A program made the position numbers and the translations under genes. From Bacteroidota bacterium (GTDB lineage: Bacteria > Bacteroidota > Bacteroidia > NS11-12g > UBA955), in NCBI GenBank assembly GCA_030833525.1, contig JAURGZ010000011.1, positions 1-48,961 of the forward strand: 48,961 nt of DNA. Reading direction: 5' to 3'. Shown piece by piece: positions 1 through 10,001 of this stretch. Each line of letters begins with the position of its first letter. Within the stretch, counting starts at the first letter, position 1. Under the pieces are notes generated by a model. It had not been told where the DNA came from, did no database searches, and saw only the letters and a program-made list of their open reading frames with translations.

Positions 1-89
1 ATTTGGGTGACTTCGGCAACGGCATCTACTTCGTTCGCTTGAGCAACCAGGGTCAGACTACCACCAAGAAGGTTGTAGTGAAGAACTAA
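1..89 (+). CDS. C-terminal end of a T9SS-secreted protein (partial)
   Basis: Only the last 29 codons are inside the window, in the frame ending with the TAA at 87-89. The visible tail contains GIYFVRLSNQGQ followed by a lysine/valine-rich end (KKVVVKN). A G-x-Y-x-V/L-R-L core and a basic C-terminus are the hallmarks of the type A C-terminal sorting domain used by the Bacteroidota type IX secretion system, so the protein is probably exported across the outer membrane and cleaved or anchored there. The catalytic or adhesive part lies upstream and cannot be judged. A strong terminator follows 21 bases downstream. A PorT-like secretion component is encoded at 33.0 kb. Confidence 0.8.
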   Translation, partial: LGDFGNGIYFVRLSNQGQTTTKKVVVKN

Positions 90-110
90 CCCGAAATTTG
101 ATTTCATAGG

Positions 111-144
111 AAGGCCCCGCCCAATAGGCGGGGCCTTCTTTTTT
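111..144 (+). terminator. Rho-independent terminator after the T9SS cargo gene
   Basis: Perfect 11-bp stem AAGGCCCCGCC (111-121) with GGCGGGGCCTT (127-137), a 5-base loop, then a T-rich run. It ends the transcript of the partial gene at the left edge. Confidence 0.9.
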
Positions 145-181
145 ACCGACGAATCAGCAAGTCCACACGGTTTTTTATTGC

Positions 182-189
182 TACCTTTG
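182..189 (+). promoter_or_regulatory. Candidate -7 element for the MlaD-family gene
   Basis: TACCTTTG matches the Bacteroidota -7 consensus TAnnTTTG and lies 29 bases before the ATG at 219. No convincing -33 TTG is seen. It follows the terminator at 111-144, so this is probably the first promoter of a new unit. Confidence 0.5.
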
Positions 190-218
190 GACTAGCCACG
201 AGGGCAAAACGAATCGAT

Positions 219-1214
219 ATGTTTTCTGGACTGTCAAAAGAATTTAAAGTTGGGGCTCTAGCCATTGTATCATTGACCTTGTTGATCTTGGGTTACAACT
301 ACATGATGGGGAAGGACAATCCCTTTCAGCGAGGCCGAGAGTTTACCGTGCTGTATGATTCTACCCAGGGCCTTTCTGTAGGAACTCCCATTATTTATAA
401 CGGCTATCGAATTGGTCAATTGACCAGCTTGCGCATGATGCCCGCCGATTTGCGCATACGGGCCTTGATTGAAATCAGTTCTGATATGGAAATTCCGGCT
501 GATTCACGCATCAAGATCAACAATGAATTATTGGGCGGAACAGGTCTAACGCTGTTGCGTGGACGCAGCTCAATCTACGCTCAAGACGGAGATACCTTGG
601 CTAGTGAATACACACGCGATGTAATTACTCAGTTCAACGATAGGGTGGTGCCCTTGGCCAACAGTGCCGACTCCTTGTTTGCATCATTGAACCAGTTCAT
701 GCACAAAGAGGACCTTCATGAAGCAGTTCGCCAGTTGCCCATAGCGGTTCGCAACTTGCAGCTGGCTCTATCAGAGATTCGGGATGCCGTAGCGGGTATG
801 AAGCCTGGCTTAACGACGACTTCGCAGAATGTGGCTATTTTCAGTCAGCAGTTGCCTGAATACAGCCGTCAAATTTCTGAGACATTGGCCTCGTTTAGGG
901 GTTTGGCTCGCCAAATGGATACCAGTGATCTAGCCAATACCTTGGCCAATCTATCATCGGTTACTGCCAGCATGGCTCTGATGATGGATCAGCTGGAGAA
1001 TGGAGAGGGTACGGCTGGTAAATTGATTCGGGACGAGCGTTTGTACCAGGATTTAGTCAAATCCAATGCTGAATTGCACAAGTTGATTTTGGACTTGAAA
1101 ATGTATCCGGCGAAGTACGTTCCCGTACCCGGTACCAAGAAGCAGCGCAAATCAGCTGTGAAAGCTAGTGCGGCAGATTCGAGTGTTTGGACCCCCGGTA
1201 CTCAGCCCAATTGA
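219..1214 (+). CDS. MlaD/Mce-domain membrane protein
   Basis: A 331-residue protein with a single N-terminal membrane segment (about residues 11-30) followed by one MCE domain (about 38-115; GLSVGTPIIYNGYRIGQL is a typical MCE stretch). A long helical C-terminal part ends in a lysine-rich tail. Family members (MlaD, YrbD, Mce) form hexameric rings that carry lipids between membranes, usually with an MlaE permease and MlaF ATPase. Neither partner gene is here, so the transporter it serves is unknown. The gene is monocistronic: a terminator and promoter precede it, and the convergent lycopene cyclase gene ends one base after its stop. The start is chosen because the membrane segment begins directly after it. 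Confidence 0.85.
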   Translation: MFSGLSKEFKVGALAIVSLTLLILGYNYMMGKDNPFQRGREFTVLYDSTQGLSVGTPIIYNGYRIGQLTSLRMMPADLRIRALIEISSDMEIPADSRIKINNELLGGTGLTLLRGRSSIYAQDGDTLASEYTRDVITQFNDRVVPLANSADSLFASLNQFMHKEDLHEAVRQLPIAVRNLQLALSEIRDAVAGMKPGLTTTSQNVAIFSQQLPEYSRQISETLASFRGLARQMDTSDLANTLANLSSVTASMALMMDQLENGEGTAGKLIRDERLYQDLVKSNAELHKLILDLKMYPAKYVPVPGTKKQRKSAVKASAADSSVWTPGTQPN

Positions 1215-1901
1215 TTAATAGCGCTTCAATTGGCGTTCGTACAAGCCAAGAATGGCTCCCAAGTAGAGCATGTGGTAAAAGAAATCCTCAATGGGAATGG
1301 AACCAAGTCGAATGGCTAGGTTTTCGTTGTTGTTGTAAATGACTACGGGTAGCGCCGTTAACACTCCATTCATGAGAGCCATGGGGATCAAGCAAATGCC
1401 CCAACTGAAGAAAAAGGCACGAATGGAAACGCGTGAATAGCGCAACGCCACTAGGCAAATGGCCAAAAGGGCGAAGGTGATGCTGGTGTAAAGGTTTAGG
1501 AAATTCCAAAAACTGACCAATCCCGCCGCGGCGGCCATGACAAACCATATTGCGGCATCGCCATCTTTGTTCTCAGTGGTCGCGGGAAAGTACTGTATCA
1601 AACATTCGTAAATGAATACAGAAGCATAAGGAACCACCAAGAAGAAAAGGTATTCTTCTAATGGCAATTTGTACCATTCAAAGCCCATCAAATAGGTGGG
1701 GTTGAAAGACCACACCCCAATTTCTGTAAAAGCGATGTCCCACAGCAAATAAAAAAGCGATACGGGTAGGGTAGCCAGTAACCATACCCCCCATTTTTTA
1801 TAATAAGCTACTTTGCGGTCAAAACTCAACAACAAGGGACCTGAGAGGCAGATCAAGTCAAGGGCCCAATACGTGTAGGTTTCTGAAATTCCGAACAGCA
1901 C
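1215..1901 (-). CDS. Lycopene beta-cyclase, CrtYc/CrtYd fused type
   Basis: A 228-residue hydrophobic protein with about six to seven membrane segments. It carries the duplicated lycopene-cyclase domain of the CrtYcd type, including PLEEYLFF and PIEDFFY. These two acidic motifs, one per half, mark the fused form of the heterodimeric cyclases of actinobacteria and archaea. The enzyme would cyclise lycopene ends to beta-ionone rings in the inner membrane. It starts with GTG at 1901, nine bases after the stop of the sigma factor gene upstream, so the two are probably co-transcribed. No phytoene synthase or desaturase is in the window. The cyclase assignment is firm at family level; the ring type formed is inferred. 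Confidence 0.82.
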   Translation of the reverse strand: MLFGISETYTYWALDLICLSGPLLLSFDRKVAYYKKWGVWLLATLPVSLFYLLWDIAFTEIGVWSFNPTYLMGFEWYKLPLEEYLFFLVVPYASVFIYECLIQYFPATTENKDGDAAIWFVMAAAAGLVSFWNFLNLYTSITFALLAICLVALRYSRVSIRAFFFSWGICLIPMALMNGVLTALPVVIYNNNENLAIRLGSIPIEDFFYHMLYLGAILGLYERQLKRY

Positions 1902-1910
1902 GCTGTAAAG

Positions 1911-2450
1911 TTAAGCGAATTGTTCAGGCAGCTCCAAGAAGTGCTGGTATTCGTTTAGCTTGTTGCGTAAAATGCGGCGTGCTACGAAAATGCGAGTCTT
2001 CACAGTGCCCAAGGGAATCCCCAATTCATCGGCGATTTCTTGATACTTGAATCCCTCTACGTTGAGGCTAAAGGTTACGCGCAGATCCAAGGGCAATGCT
2101 TCAATGGCCTTTTGTATGTCGTTGCGAATGAAACGCAGTTCAGCATCGTTTCCCACGTTGTGCGAGGGTTGATCCAGATAAAAGGTGTTATCGGTAGAAT
2201 CCAAAAAGGTATTGCGTTTGGCGTTGCGGCGATACTGGTTAATGAAGCTGTTTTTGAGAATGGTATACAACCAACCGCGCAGGTTGGTCCCCTCCTCAAA
2301 TTTGTCTTTATAGCGGTAAGCTTTGAGAATGGTTTCTTGCACCAAGTCCTTGCTGTCGTCTAGGTCATGGGTCAAAGACAGTGCAAAATTGCGCAGGGGG
2401 CTCAATTCCCCGGCCATCATGTCATCGAACGATTTTTGTTTAGGTTTCAT
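1911..2450 (-). CDS. ECF-type RNA polymerase sigma factor
   Basis: 179 residues with region 2 (about 10-80; DLVQETILKAYRYKDKFEEG and the LRGWLYTILKNSFINQYRR stretch) and region 4 (about 118-168; ALPLDLRVTFSLNVEGF, then the helix-turn-helix YQEIADELGIPLGTVKTRIF). It directs RNA polymerase to a specific promoter set. I start it at the ATG at 2448-2450; an in-frame start at 2495 would add 15 residues with no domain content. No anti-sigma gene adjoins it. The next gene downstream, nine bases away, encodes lycopene cyclase, which suggests a role in carotenoid or photo-oxidative control. Sigma factors of this form often sit by carotenoid genes in Flavobacteriia, but the target here is inferred. Confidence 0.88.
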   Translation of the reverse strand: MKPKQKSFDDMMAGELSPLRNFALSLTHDLDDSKDLVQETILKAYRYKDKFEEGTNLRGWLYTILKNSFINQYRRNAKRNTFLDSTDNTFYLDQPSHNVGNDAELRFIRNDIQKAIEALPLDLRVTFSLNVEGFKYQEIADELGIPLGTVKTRIFVARRILRNKLNEYQHFLELPEQFA

Positions 2451-2775
2451 GGTAAAAGATGAAACAAAAGAACGCAATGCTTGGGCTCGACGCAAGTATT
2501 TTGTATAAGTTTGAATTAATAAAAATCAAACAAAAAAGGAGAGAAATCCACAAAAACGACGTTTTTGGGCTGTTTTGTGTGGATTATTGTAGAAGTAAGT
2601 GGGAGATTGCTTACACAAAAAGGCCAAACAATAAACACTTCCAAACGTGGCGAATGTGTAGGCTTGTTTTAACTTCCTTATACAAGAATGGTCTTTTATG
2701 GGCAGTTAGTGTAGTGAGCAAACAAAAAAGCCGCTGCGGTAGCAGCGGCTTTTTGAACGTTGTTTGAGAAGGGTC
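2451..2775. other. AT-rich intergenic region with inverted repeats
   Basis: A 325-base gap between the divergently placed sigma factor gene and the end of atpC, clearly richer in A+T than its surroundings. No credible gene was found. It holds a 17-base palindrome, CAAAAACGACGTTTTTG, at 2551-2567; an inverted repeat TTTTGTGT (2573-2580) with ACACAAAA (2613-2620); and the atp terminator at 2725-2755. The palindrome lies about 100 bases upstream of the sigma factor start and could be an operator. No TAnnTTTG motif was found for the sigma gene, so it may use a different promoter class. Confidence 0.5.
2724..2755 (-). terminator. Terminator of the atpD-atpC operon
   Basis: Perfect 13-bp stem AAAAAGCCGCTGC (2725-2737) with GCAGCGGCTTTTT (2742-2754), loop of four. 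Read on the minus strand it ends in a U-run about 20 bases after the atpC stop. Confidence 0.9.
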
Positions 2776-3003
2776 TTAAACCAACACGATGACTTTGTTC
2801 TTCAGAACTTCTACCAAGCCGCTCTGTACTTCAAAGCTTTGGTTTTCGCTTCCTTTGATTTCCAAAGTGCCTGCGCGAAGGTTTGCAATCATCGGTGCGT
2901 GGTTTTCCATGATTTGGAAACTTCCATCTACACCGGGACACGAAACCACTTGGGCTTCCCCTGTGAATAGGGATTTATCAGGAGTTAAAACTTCAACCCA
3001 CAT
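2776..3003 (-). CDS. atpC: ATP synthase F1 epsilon subunit (N-terminal domain only)
   Basis: 75 residues forming the beta-sandwich domain of epsilon: the start VEVLTPDKSLFTGEAQ, PGVDGSFQIMENHAP and a GLVEVLKNKVIVLV end. Epsilon is part of the central stalk and contacts gamma and the c-ring. The usual two-helix C-terminal regulatory domain (about 45-55 more residues in E. coli) is absent, and the gene ends with a normal stop followed by the operon terminator, so this looks like a genuine short form. It starts two bases after the atpD stop, an arrangement typical of Bacteroidota, where atpD-atpC are separated from the other ATP synthase genes. Confidence 0.93.
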   Translation of the reverse strand: MWVEVLTPDKSLFTGEAQVVSCPGVDGSFQIMENHAPMIANLRAGTLEIKGSENQSFEVQSGLVEVLKNKVIVLV

Positions 3004-3005
3004 AA

Positions 3006-4592
<1,587 letters not shown>

Positions 4593-4594
4593 TC

Positions 4595-6451
4595 ATGGAT
4601 CGCAATTCAGTCATTGGTTTTTCGCTCATTTTTCTCATCCTAATCGGATATTATTGGTATACAGCCCCTACGCCCGAGCAGCAAGCGGCACTCAAACGCC
4701 AACAAGACAGTTTGGCCTTGGTAGAAACGCAGCAAAAGAAGGCCCCCATAGAGGAGTTGGATTCCAATGTTGCAGCAGAATCAGAGGGAACTGCTGCCCT
4801 GGATTCGGGCATGCTCAAAGCCTTGGGTGGGTTTTCTAGCCAGTGGGCGGGCGATCAGAAAGGGGAAATCATCTCCTTTGAAAACCAAGAATTGAAGTTG
4901 GCTTTTGATCAACGCGGCGGTAGTTTGACCCAGGTGGTACTTAAAAATCACCGCAATGCCGACAGCGGGCAGGTGGTCTTGCTCCAAGCGGGAACGGCTC
5001 AACAAGAATGGATTTGGAATGCCCCCGGCTATGGCGAGGTGTCCAGCCGCGACTTTTTGTGGCAGGTCGCGCGCCAATCTGAAAAAGAAATCGTACTGCG
5101 TTTGAAAGGCGATCAAGGTGCCTACATGGATCAGGTGTATCGCTTTGATCCTGCGCAGCTTTATAAGGTGTCTTATCAATTGGTGTTGCACGACATGGAT
5201 GCAGCGGTTCAACGCAACAATTCAGACTTGGAATTGGTCTGGAACAGCCGTCCCGTTCGTCAAGAGCGTGAATTGAAGTGGGAAAAGCAGAATACCACCG
5301 TGGTGTACCAGATCAAGGGCGAGCAGCCCGATAAGCTGGGCATGGGCAGCGAAGAAGAAGAGGTGTTCAAAAACCGCCTGCAGTGGGTGGCCTTCAAACA
5401 GCAATATTTCTCGTGCATCCTGGCCGCTAGCAATGGCTTTGCTACCGATTCCAAGGTTTCAGCCAGCGAACTTCCCGAGACCATGACGGGGGAGAGCGCT
5501 GAAGCGGGTGATCCGATTCGCCAATTGGGAGCTCGCTTGTTCGTTGAATACGATCGCGAAGCCGATAAAACGTTTGATTTCGCCTACTACTTTGGTCCCA
5601 ATCACTACCGCACCTTGGATGCGCTTGATTTGGGGGTTGATCAAGGTCAGTTCCAGCACATCGTTCCCCTGGGTTGGGGCATCTTCGGATGGGTCAACCG
5701 TTACATTGTCATCCCGGTTTTCGATTTGCTCGACGACCGCATCGCCAACATGGGGGTTATCATTTTGCTCTTGACTTTCATCATCAAGTTGATTTTGCTA
5801 CCGCTGGTGTACAAGAGCTATCTGAGTACGGCCAAGATGCGCATCTTGAAGCCTGAAATTGACATCATCAAAACCAAGTATTCAGACCTGCAGAAGCAGC
5901 AGGCTGAGAACATGGCCCTGTATCGAAAAGCGGGGGTCAGTCCCTTGAGCGGCTGCGTGCCCATGCTGTTTCAGTTGCCCATCCTCTTTGCTCTGTTCCA
6001 ATTCTTTCCCAATGCCTTCGAGTTGCGCCAAAAGTCATTCTTGTGGGCGGCTGACTTGTCAACTTGGGATGGACCCTCGCTGGGTTTCCATATTCCTTTC
6101 TACGGGGATCACGTGAGTATTTTCACCTTGATGATGACGGCCTCTACCTTGCTGTATACGCATTTGAATAATCAGATTTCGGGCATAACGGGTCAAATGA
6201 AGTACATCGGCTACATGATGCCCATCATTTTCTTGGGAGTTTTGAACGATTACGCCGCTGGTTTGACTTGGTACTATTTTGTCTCGAACATCATCACCTT
6301 TAGCCAACAATTCATCATTCGCCGCATGGTTGATGACGACAAGTTGAAAGCTCAAATTGCCGAGAATAAAAAGAAGCCGGTCACCAAGAGCAAATTCCAG
6401 CAGCGCATGGAAGAGGCCATGAAGGCCAGCCAGCAGCGCAGCAAACGCTAA
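4595..6451 (+). CDS. yidC: Membrane protein insertase YidC
   Basis: 618 residues. An N-terminal membrane anchor (about 5-22) is followed by a large periplasmic beta domain (about 80-345) and the conserved five-helix insertase core (about 358-590), which includes LPLVYKSYLSTAKMRILKPE, GVSPLSGCVPMLFQLPILFALFQFF and the C-terminal YYFVSNIITFSQQF helix. A lysine/arginine-rich tail follows, as expected for ribosome contact. It inserts and folds inner-membrane proteins with or without SecYEG. The start is fixed by the signal-anchor. The gene ends four bases inside the convergent dprA gene, and its probable terminator hairpin (6479-6503) lies within the 3' part of dprA. Confidence 0.96.
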   Translation: MDRNSVIGFSLIFLILIGYYWYTAPTPEQQAALKRQQDSLALVETQQKKAPIEELDSNVAAESEGTAALDSGMLKALGGFSSQWAGDQKGEIISFENQELKLAFDQRGGSLTQVVLKNHRNADSGQVVLLQAGTAQQEWIWNAPGYGEVSSRDFLWQVARQSEKEIVLRLKGDQGAYMDQVYRFDPAQLYKVSYQLVLHDMDAAVQRNNSDLELVWNSRPVRQERELKWEKQNTTVVYQIKGEQPDKLGMGSEEEEVFKNRLQWVAFKQQYFSCILAASNGFATDSKVSASELPETMTGESAEAGDPIRQLGARLFVEYDREADKTFDFAYYFGPNHYRTLDALDLGVDQGQFQHIVPLGWGIFGWVNRYIVIPVFDLLDDRIANMGVIILLLTFIIKLILLPLVYKSYLSTAKMRILKPEIDIIKTKYSDLQKQQAENMALYRKAGVSPLSGCVPMLFQLPILFALFQFFPNAFELRQKSFLWAADLSTWDGPSLGFHIPFYGDHVSIFTLMMTASTLLYTHLNNQISGITGQMKYIGYMMPIIFLGVLNDYAAGLTWYYFVSNIITFSQQFIIRRMVDDDKLKAQIAENKKKPVTKSKFQQRMEEAMKASQQRSKR

Positions 6452-7332
6452 GGCCAATTCATTTCGCGAAGAATATCTGAGCCCTGCTGAATCAGCAGGG
6501 CTCTTTGTTGTTGGATCAACCCGTTGGGGCCTCGGGCATGAACATGGCTGGGGTGCTGCGGTACGGCAAACAAGGTTCGGTCAAAGGTCTCGGCATATTG
6601 CGCCGTGATGAGACTGCCCGAGGGATCTTGGCTTTCCACCAGCAATGCGAAATCAGCCAAACCAGCAATCAATCGATTTCTGCGTTTGAAGGCCCATGGA
6701 TCGAAGGGAGCGGGCCCTATTTGTTCAGACACCAAAGCGTTATGAGGCATGGACAACAGTTCCTGGCTCAACGTTTCGTGGGTTCGCGGGTAAATGTGCC
6801 TTGGGTCTTGGGCCAATACCCCCCAGGTAGCCGCCTTCGATTGTATGGCAGCCCGATGCGCGGCGGCGTCAATGCCCAAAGCAAAGCCGCTGACCCAGGT
6901 GATGGAATGGGGGCTCAATTCCTGCACGATTTGCTGGGTAAAGGCCAGCCCCTCGGGGCTGGCTTGCCTACTCCCTACAATGGCGCCAATTCTTGGGCTG
7001 TTCCAGTCGATTTGGTGGCCTCGGTAAAAAAGAAGGGGAGGTGCAGAGGCTATATTCTTCAAGCGGTAGGGGTACAAGGGGTCCCAACAATCTACAATGC
7101 CGATGCCCAATTGAATGGCTTGTTCCAAGTCTTGCTGGGCTCGTTCCAGTTCCCGGCGCTGAATTCGCTCTGATGGGTCTTGGAATAAGGCGGCTCGGTA
7201 CAATTCCAGCTCGCTTGAGAGGGAAGCCGGGGCTTTGGGAAAACAAGAAAGAAAGGTATGAATGCGAACAGGGGTGCTCGACTTTGATCGACTCAATGCC
7301 AGCAATGCCGGCCAGTAAGAGGGGAAGTTCAT
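6448..7332 (-). CDS. dprA: DNA-processing protein DprA (short form)
   Basis: 294 residues. The Rossmann-like core of DprA/Smf is visible: GAIVGSRQAS (about 115-124), VSGFALGIDAAAH (about 145-157), RRNRLIAGLADFALLVES, and SGSLITAQYAETFDRTLFAVP. DprA loads RecA on incoming single-stranded DNA during natural transformation. The protein is shorter than the usual 360-380 residues and stops soon after the core, so the C-terminal winged-helix domain is missing. The segment usually reading G-x-D-x-x-Y-P appears here as QDPRHIYPRTHETL. It converges on yidC with a 4-base overlap. The start is the only reasonable ATG, 12 bases upstream of the lepA stop. Confidence 0.9.
   Translation of the reverse strand: MNFPSYWPALLALSRSKSSTPVRIHTFLSCFPKAPASLSSELELYRAALFQDPSERIQRRELERAQQDLEQAIQLGIGIVDCWDPLYPYRLKNIASAPPLLFYRGHQIDWNSPRIGAIVGSRQASPEGLAFTQQIVQELSPHSITWVSGFALGIDAAAHRAAIQSKAATWGVLAQDPRHIYPRTHETLSQELLSMPHNALVSEQIGPAPFDPWAFKRRNRLIAGLADFALLVESQDPSGSLITAQYAETFDRTLFAVPQHPSHVHARGPNGLIQQQRALLIQQGSDILREMNWP
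6479..6506 (+). terminator. Probable yidC terminator inside dprA
   Basis: GAGCCCTGCTGA (6479-6490), one base, TCAGCAGGGCTC (6492-6503), then TTT. A perfect 12-bp inverted repeat about 28 bases after the yidC stop, overlapping the last codons of dprA. The following T-run is short. Confidence 0.6.
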
Positions 7333-7344
7333 TCCCCTAAATTA

Positions 7345-9135
7345 TCAATCGTTGAGTTTGAGCACGGCCATGAAGGCTGATTGAGGAATTTCGACGTTGC
7401 CGACTTGACGCATGCGTTTTTTACCGGCTTTTTGCTTTTCAAGCAGTTTGCGTTTACGGGTGATATCACCTCCGTAACACTTGGCAGTCACGTCTTTACG
7501 CAAAGCACTGAGGGTTTCTCGGGCGATGATTTTAGCTCCAATACCCGCTTGAATGGCAATTTCAAATTGCTGCCGGGGGATCAAGTCTCTGAGTTTTTTG
7601 CAAATCTTTTTGCCCAAATCGAAAGCGTTATCCCGGTGAATGACGGCAGACAAGGCATCGACTTGTTTTCCATTGAGCAAAATGTCCATTTTGACCAGTT
7701 TGCTCTCTTTGTAACCAATGGGGTGGTAATCGAAGCTCGCGTATCCACGGGAAATGGTTTTCAGACGGTCGTAAAAGTCAAAAACGATTTCTGCCAAGGG
7801 CATTTCAAAGTTGAGCTCTACGCGCTCAGCGGTCAAATAAACCTGGTTGGTCAGGGTGCCTCGTTTGTCCAAACAAAGGCTCATCACAGGTCCTACATAG
7901 TCGCTTTTGGTGATGATAGTCGCCTTGATGTAAGGTTCCTCGACATAATCGGTTTTATCAGGGTCAGGCAGGTCACTGGGGTTGTTTACGATCACCTTGT
8001 CACCCTTGGTCGTGTAAGCAAAGTAGCCCACGTTGGGAACCGTCGTGATGACAGTCATGTTGAACTCTCTCTCCAGGCGTTCTTGAATGATTTCCAAGTG
8101 CAACATGCCCAAGAACCCGCAGCGAAATCCAAATCCCAATGCCGCTGAACTTTCGGGTTCAAAAACCAAAGAGGCGTCGTTGAGCTGAAGCTTTTCCATG
8201 GCGTCGCGCAGTTCTTCGTATTCATCGGTGTCTACAGGGTAAATGCCCGCAAATACCATGGGTTTCACATCTTCGAAGCCTTTGATGGTGTCGGTTGTGG
8301 GTCGGGCCACTGCCGTCAGGGTGTCACCTACCTTGACTTCTTTGGCGTCTTTGATTCCCGAGATGATATAGCCTACGTCGCCGGCCGAAACTTCCGGGCG
8401 CGGAGAAAGGTCCAATTTCAATACTCCAATCTCGTCGGCGTGGTAGGTCATGCCCGTGTTCATGAATTTCACGTGCTCTCCCTTGCGCAGTTTGCCATTG
8501 AGAATGCGGTAGTATGCGATGATGCCACGAAACGGGTTGAAAACAGAATCGAATACCAAGGCTTTGAGGGGTTCTTCGGTATCCCCTTTGGGAGCGGGTA
8601 TGCGTTCCACAATGGCGCGCAGAATGTCGTTCACGCCCATGCCCGTTTTGCCTGAAGCAGGAATGATGGAATCCCGGTCGCAACCAATCAGGTCGACAAT
8701 CTCGTCTTTTACCTCTTCGGGCATGGCGCCGGGCAAGTCCATTTTGTTCAAAATGGGAATGATCTCCAAATCGTGTTCCAAGGCCATGAACAAGTTGGAA
8801 ATGGTCTGGGCCTCGATACCCTGAGAGGCGTCTACAATCAGCAAAGCACCCTCGCAGGCGGCGATGCTTCGGCTTACTTCGTAACTAAAGTCGACGTGAC
8901 CGGGGGTATCGATGAGGTTGAAAACGAATTTCTGGCCATCGAGCTCATAATTCATTTGAATGGCGTGGCTCTTGATGGTGATGCCCCGCTCGCGCTCCAA
9001 GTCCATGTCATCTAGAAGCTGGGCTTGCAATTCCCGCTGCGTCACCGTGCCGGTGTATTCCAACAAACGGTCGGCCAGGGTGCTTTTACCGTGGTCGATG
9101 TGGGCAATGATGCAGAAGTTACGAATGTGTTGCAT
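7345..9135 (-). CDS. lepA: Elongation factor 4 (LepA)
   Basis: 596 residues, a translational GTPase with the G1 motif AHIDHGKS (11-18), the switch region [10 protein letters not shown], the G3 DTPGH and the G4 NKMD. The EF4-specific C-terminal domain ([33 protein letters not shown] and [16 protein letters not shown]) is complete. EF4 acts on stalled or mistranslocated ribosomes and affects initiation under stress. I start at [16 protein letters not shown] (ATG 9133-9135); 14 extra upstream codons lie on the far side of the likely -7 element. It precedes dprA by 12 bases on the same strand, so the two may share a transcript. Confidence 0.97.
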   Translation of the reverse strand: MQHIRNFCIIAHIDHGKSTLADRLLEYTGTVTQRELQAQLLDDMDLERERGITIKSHAIQMNYELDGQKFVFNLIDTPGHVDFSYEVSRSIAACEGALLIVDASQGIEAQTISNLFMALEHDLEIIPILNKMDLPGAMPEEVKDEIVDLIGCDRDSIIPASGKTGMGVNDILRAIVERIPAPKGDTEEPLKALVFDSVFNPFRGIIAYYRILNGKLRKGEHVKFMNTGMTYHADEIGVLKLDLSPRPEVSAGDVGYIISGIKDAKEVKVGDTLTAVARPTTDTIKGFEDVKPMVFAGIYPVDTDEYEELRDAMEKLQLNDASLVFEPESSAALGFGFRCGFLGMLHLEIIQERLEREFNMTVITTVPNVGYFAYTTKGDKVIVNNPSDLPDPDKTDYVEEPYIKATIITKSDYVGPVMSLCLDKRGTLTNQVYLTAERVELNFEMPLAEIVFDFYDRLKTISRGYASFDYHPIGYKESKLVKMDILLNGKQVDALSAVIHRDNAFDLGKKICKKLRDLIPRQQFEIAIQAGIGAKIIARETLSALRKDVTAKCYGGDITRKRKLLEKQKAGKKRMRQVGNVEIPQSAFMAVLKLND

Positions 9136-9151
9136 GGACAAAATGGGTCGG

Positions 9152-9159
9152 CAAATATA
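9152..9159 (-). promoter_or_regulatory. Candidate -7 element for lepA
   Basis: Minus-strand TATATTTG, a full match to TAnnTTTG, ending 16 bases before the lepA ATG. It argues for the 9135 start over the upstream in-frame codon. Confidence 0.55.
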
Positions 9160-9184
9160 ACACCGATTTAGCCCCAAAGTTGCA

Positions 9185-9925
9185 TCAAGCTTCTACTTGC
9201 AGACGGCGGTTTCGCTTGCGATTCTTGCGGCGAAAACGACCCACCACGCCAATGAGTTTGACAGTGTCCATCAAGACTTTTTTCAGGATGTTCCAACTGG
9301 CCCCTTTGCTGACTCCGTGTTCGCGGGGCAAATAGCGGGATTCGATTTCGATGATCTTGCGGCCCAGGTAGAACATTTTGGCGCTGATTTCGCTCTCCAA
9401 CAGCGAGCTGCGTACTTCCAAATCCAAGCGCTCCAAATCTTGGCGGTAATAGATTTTAACCCAATTGACATCCTTCAGGTTCAACCCCAAACACAAGCGA
9501 TTCAACTGCTTGTTGAACAGGGTTAGGATGTTTCGAAACAGCCCGTAGGTGGTGTTTTCAATGCGGTAAAAGGATACGAAATAGCCCGACTCCAATTGGG
9601 GGACCCATTTCAATTCGTTGTAATCAAATTGGCCGTCGCCCGGGGTGTAAACGACCCAGTCTTTTTGGGCAGAAGAATAAAATGTGTGCAGGGCTTCTCC
9701 AATGCCTTGGTTGGTTCCGTGTTCGATCAATCGAGCCTTGGGTATGCGGGGCAATAAAGCTTTGACCTCTTCTTGCGAACCATCGCTGCTGCCGTCATCG
9801 ATGACCAGGATTTCGTAATCCCAGCCCAATGACTCCAAAACCTGCCAAGCCTTTTCCAAGGTGGGGCCAATGTTGCCCGCCTCGTTGAAGCATAAAATTC
9901 CCAAGGAAAAGGAGTTGCTGGTCAT
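9185..9925 (-). CDS. Family 2 glycosyltransferase
   Basis: 246 residues. The N-terminal GT-A fold has [22 protein letters not shown] and the donor-binding motif PGDGQFDY (about 100-107). The GDGQ form resembles polyprenyl-phosphate glycosyltransferases of the DPM/ArnC group. The C-terminal part is basic ([13 protein letters not shown]) with no clear membrane segment. It would transfer a sugar from a nucleotide donor; substrate and acceptor cannot be read from the sequence. I start at MTSNSFSLG (ATG 9923-9925), eight bases after a -7 motif. It diverges from an acetyltransferase of the amino-sugar type, so both may serve surface glycan synthesis. Confidence 0.82.
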   Translation of the reverse strand: MTSNSFSLGILCFNEAGNIGPTLEKAWQVLESLGWDYEILVIDDGSSDGSQEEVKALLPRIPKARLIEHGTNQGIGEALHTFYSSAQKDWVVYTPGDGQFDYNELKWVPQLESGYFVSFYRIENTTYGLFRNILTLFNKQLNRLCLGLNLKDVNWVKIYYRQDLERLDLEVRSSLLESEISAKMFYLGRKIIEIESRYLPREHGVSKGASWNILKKVLMDTVKLIGVVGRFRRKNRKRNRRLQVEA

Positions 9926-9933
9926 GGAAGCCT

Positions 9934-9941
9934 CAAAAATA
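9934..9941 (-). promoter_or_regulatory. Candidate -7 element for the glycosyltransferase
   Basis: Minus-strand TATTTTTG, matching TAnnTTTG, eight bases before the chosen ATG at 9925. This decides the start against the 30-codon-longer reading. Confidence 0.5.
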
Positions 9942-10001
9942 GGGGCCAAGGGCCGAAGGCGTGTTATTTGTCGCTCGCTTCCTGCATCTTTGTGACGCAA
10001 C

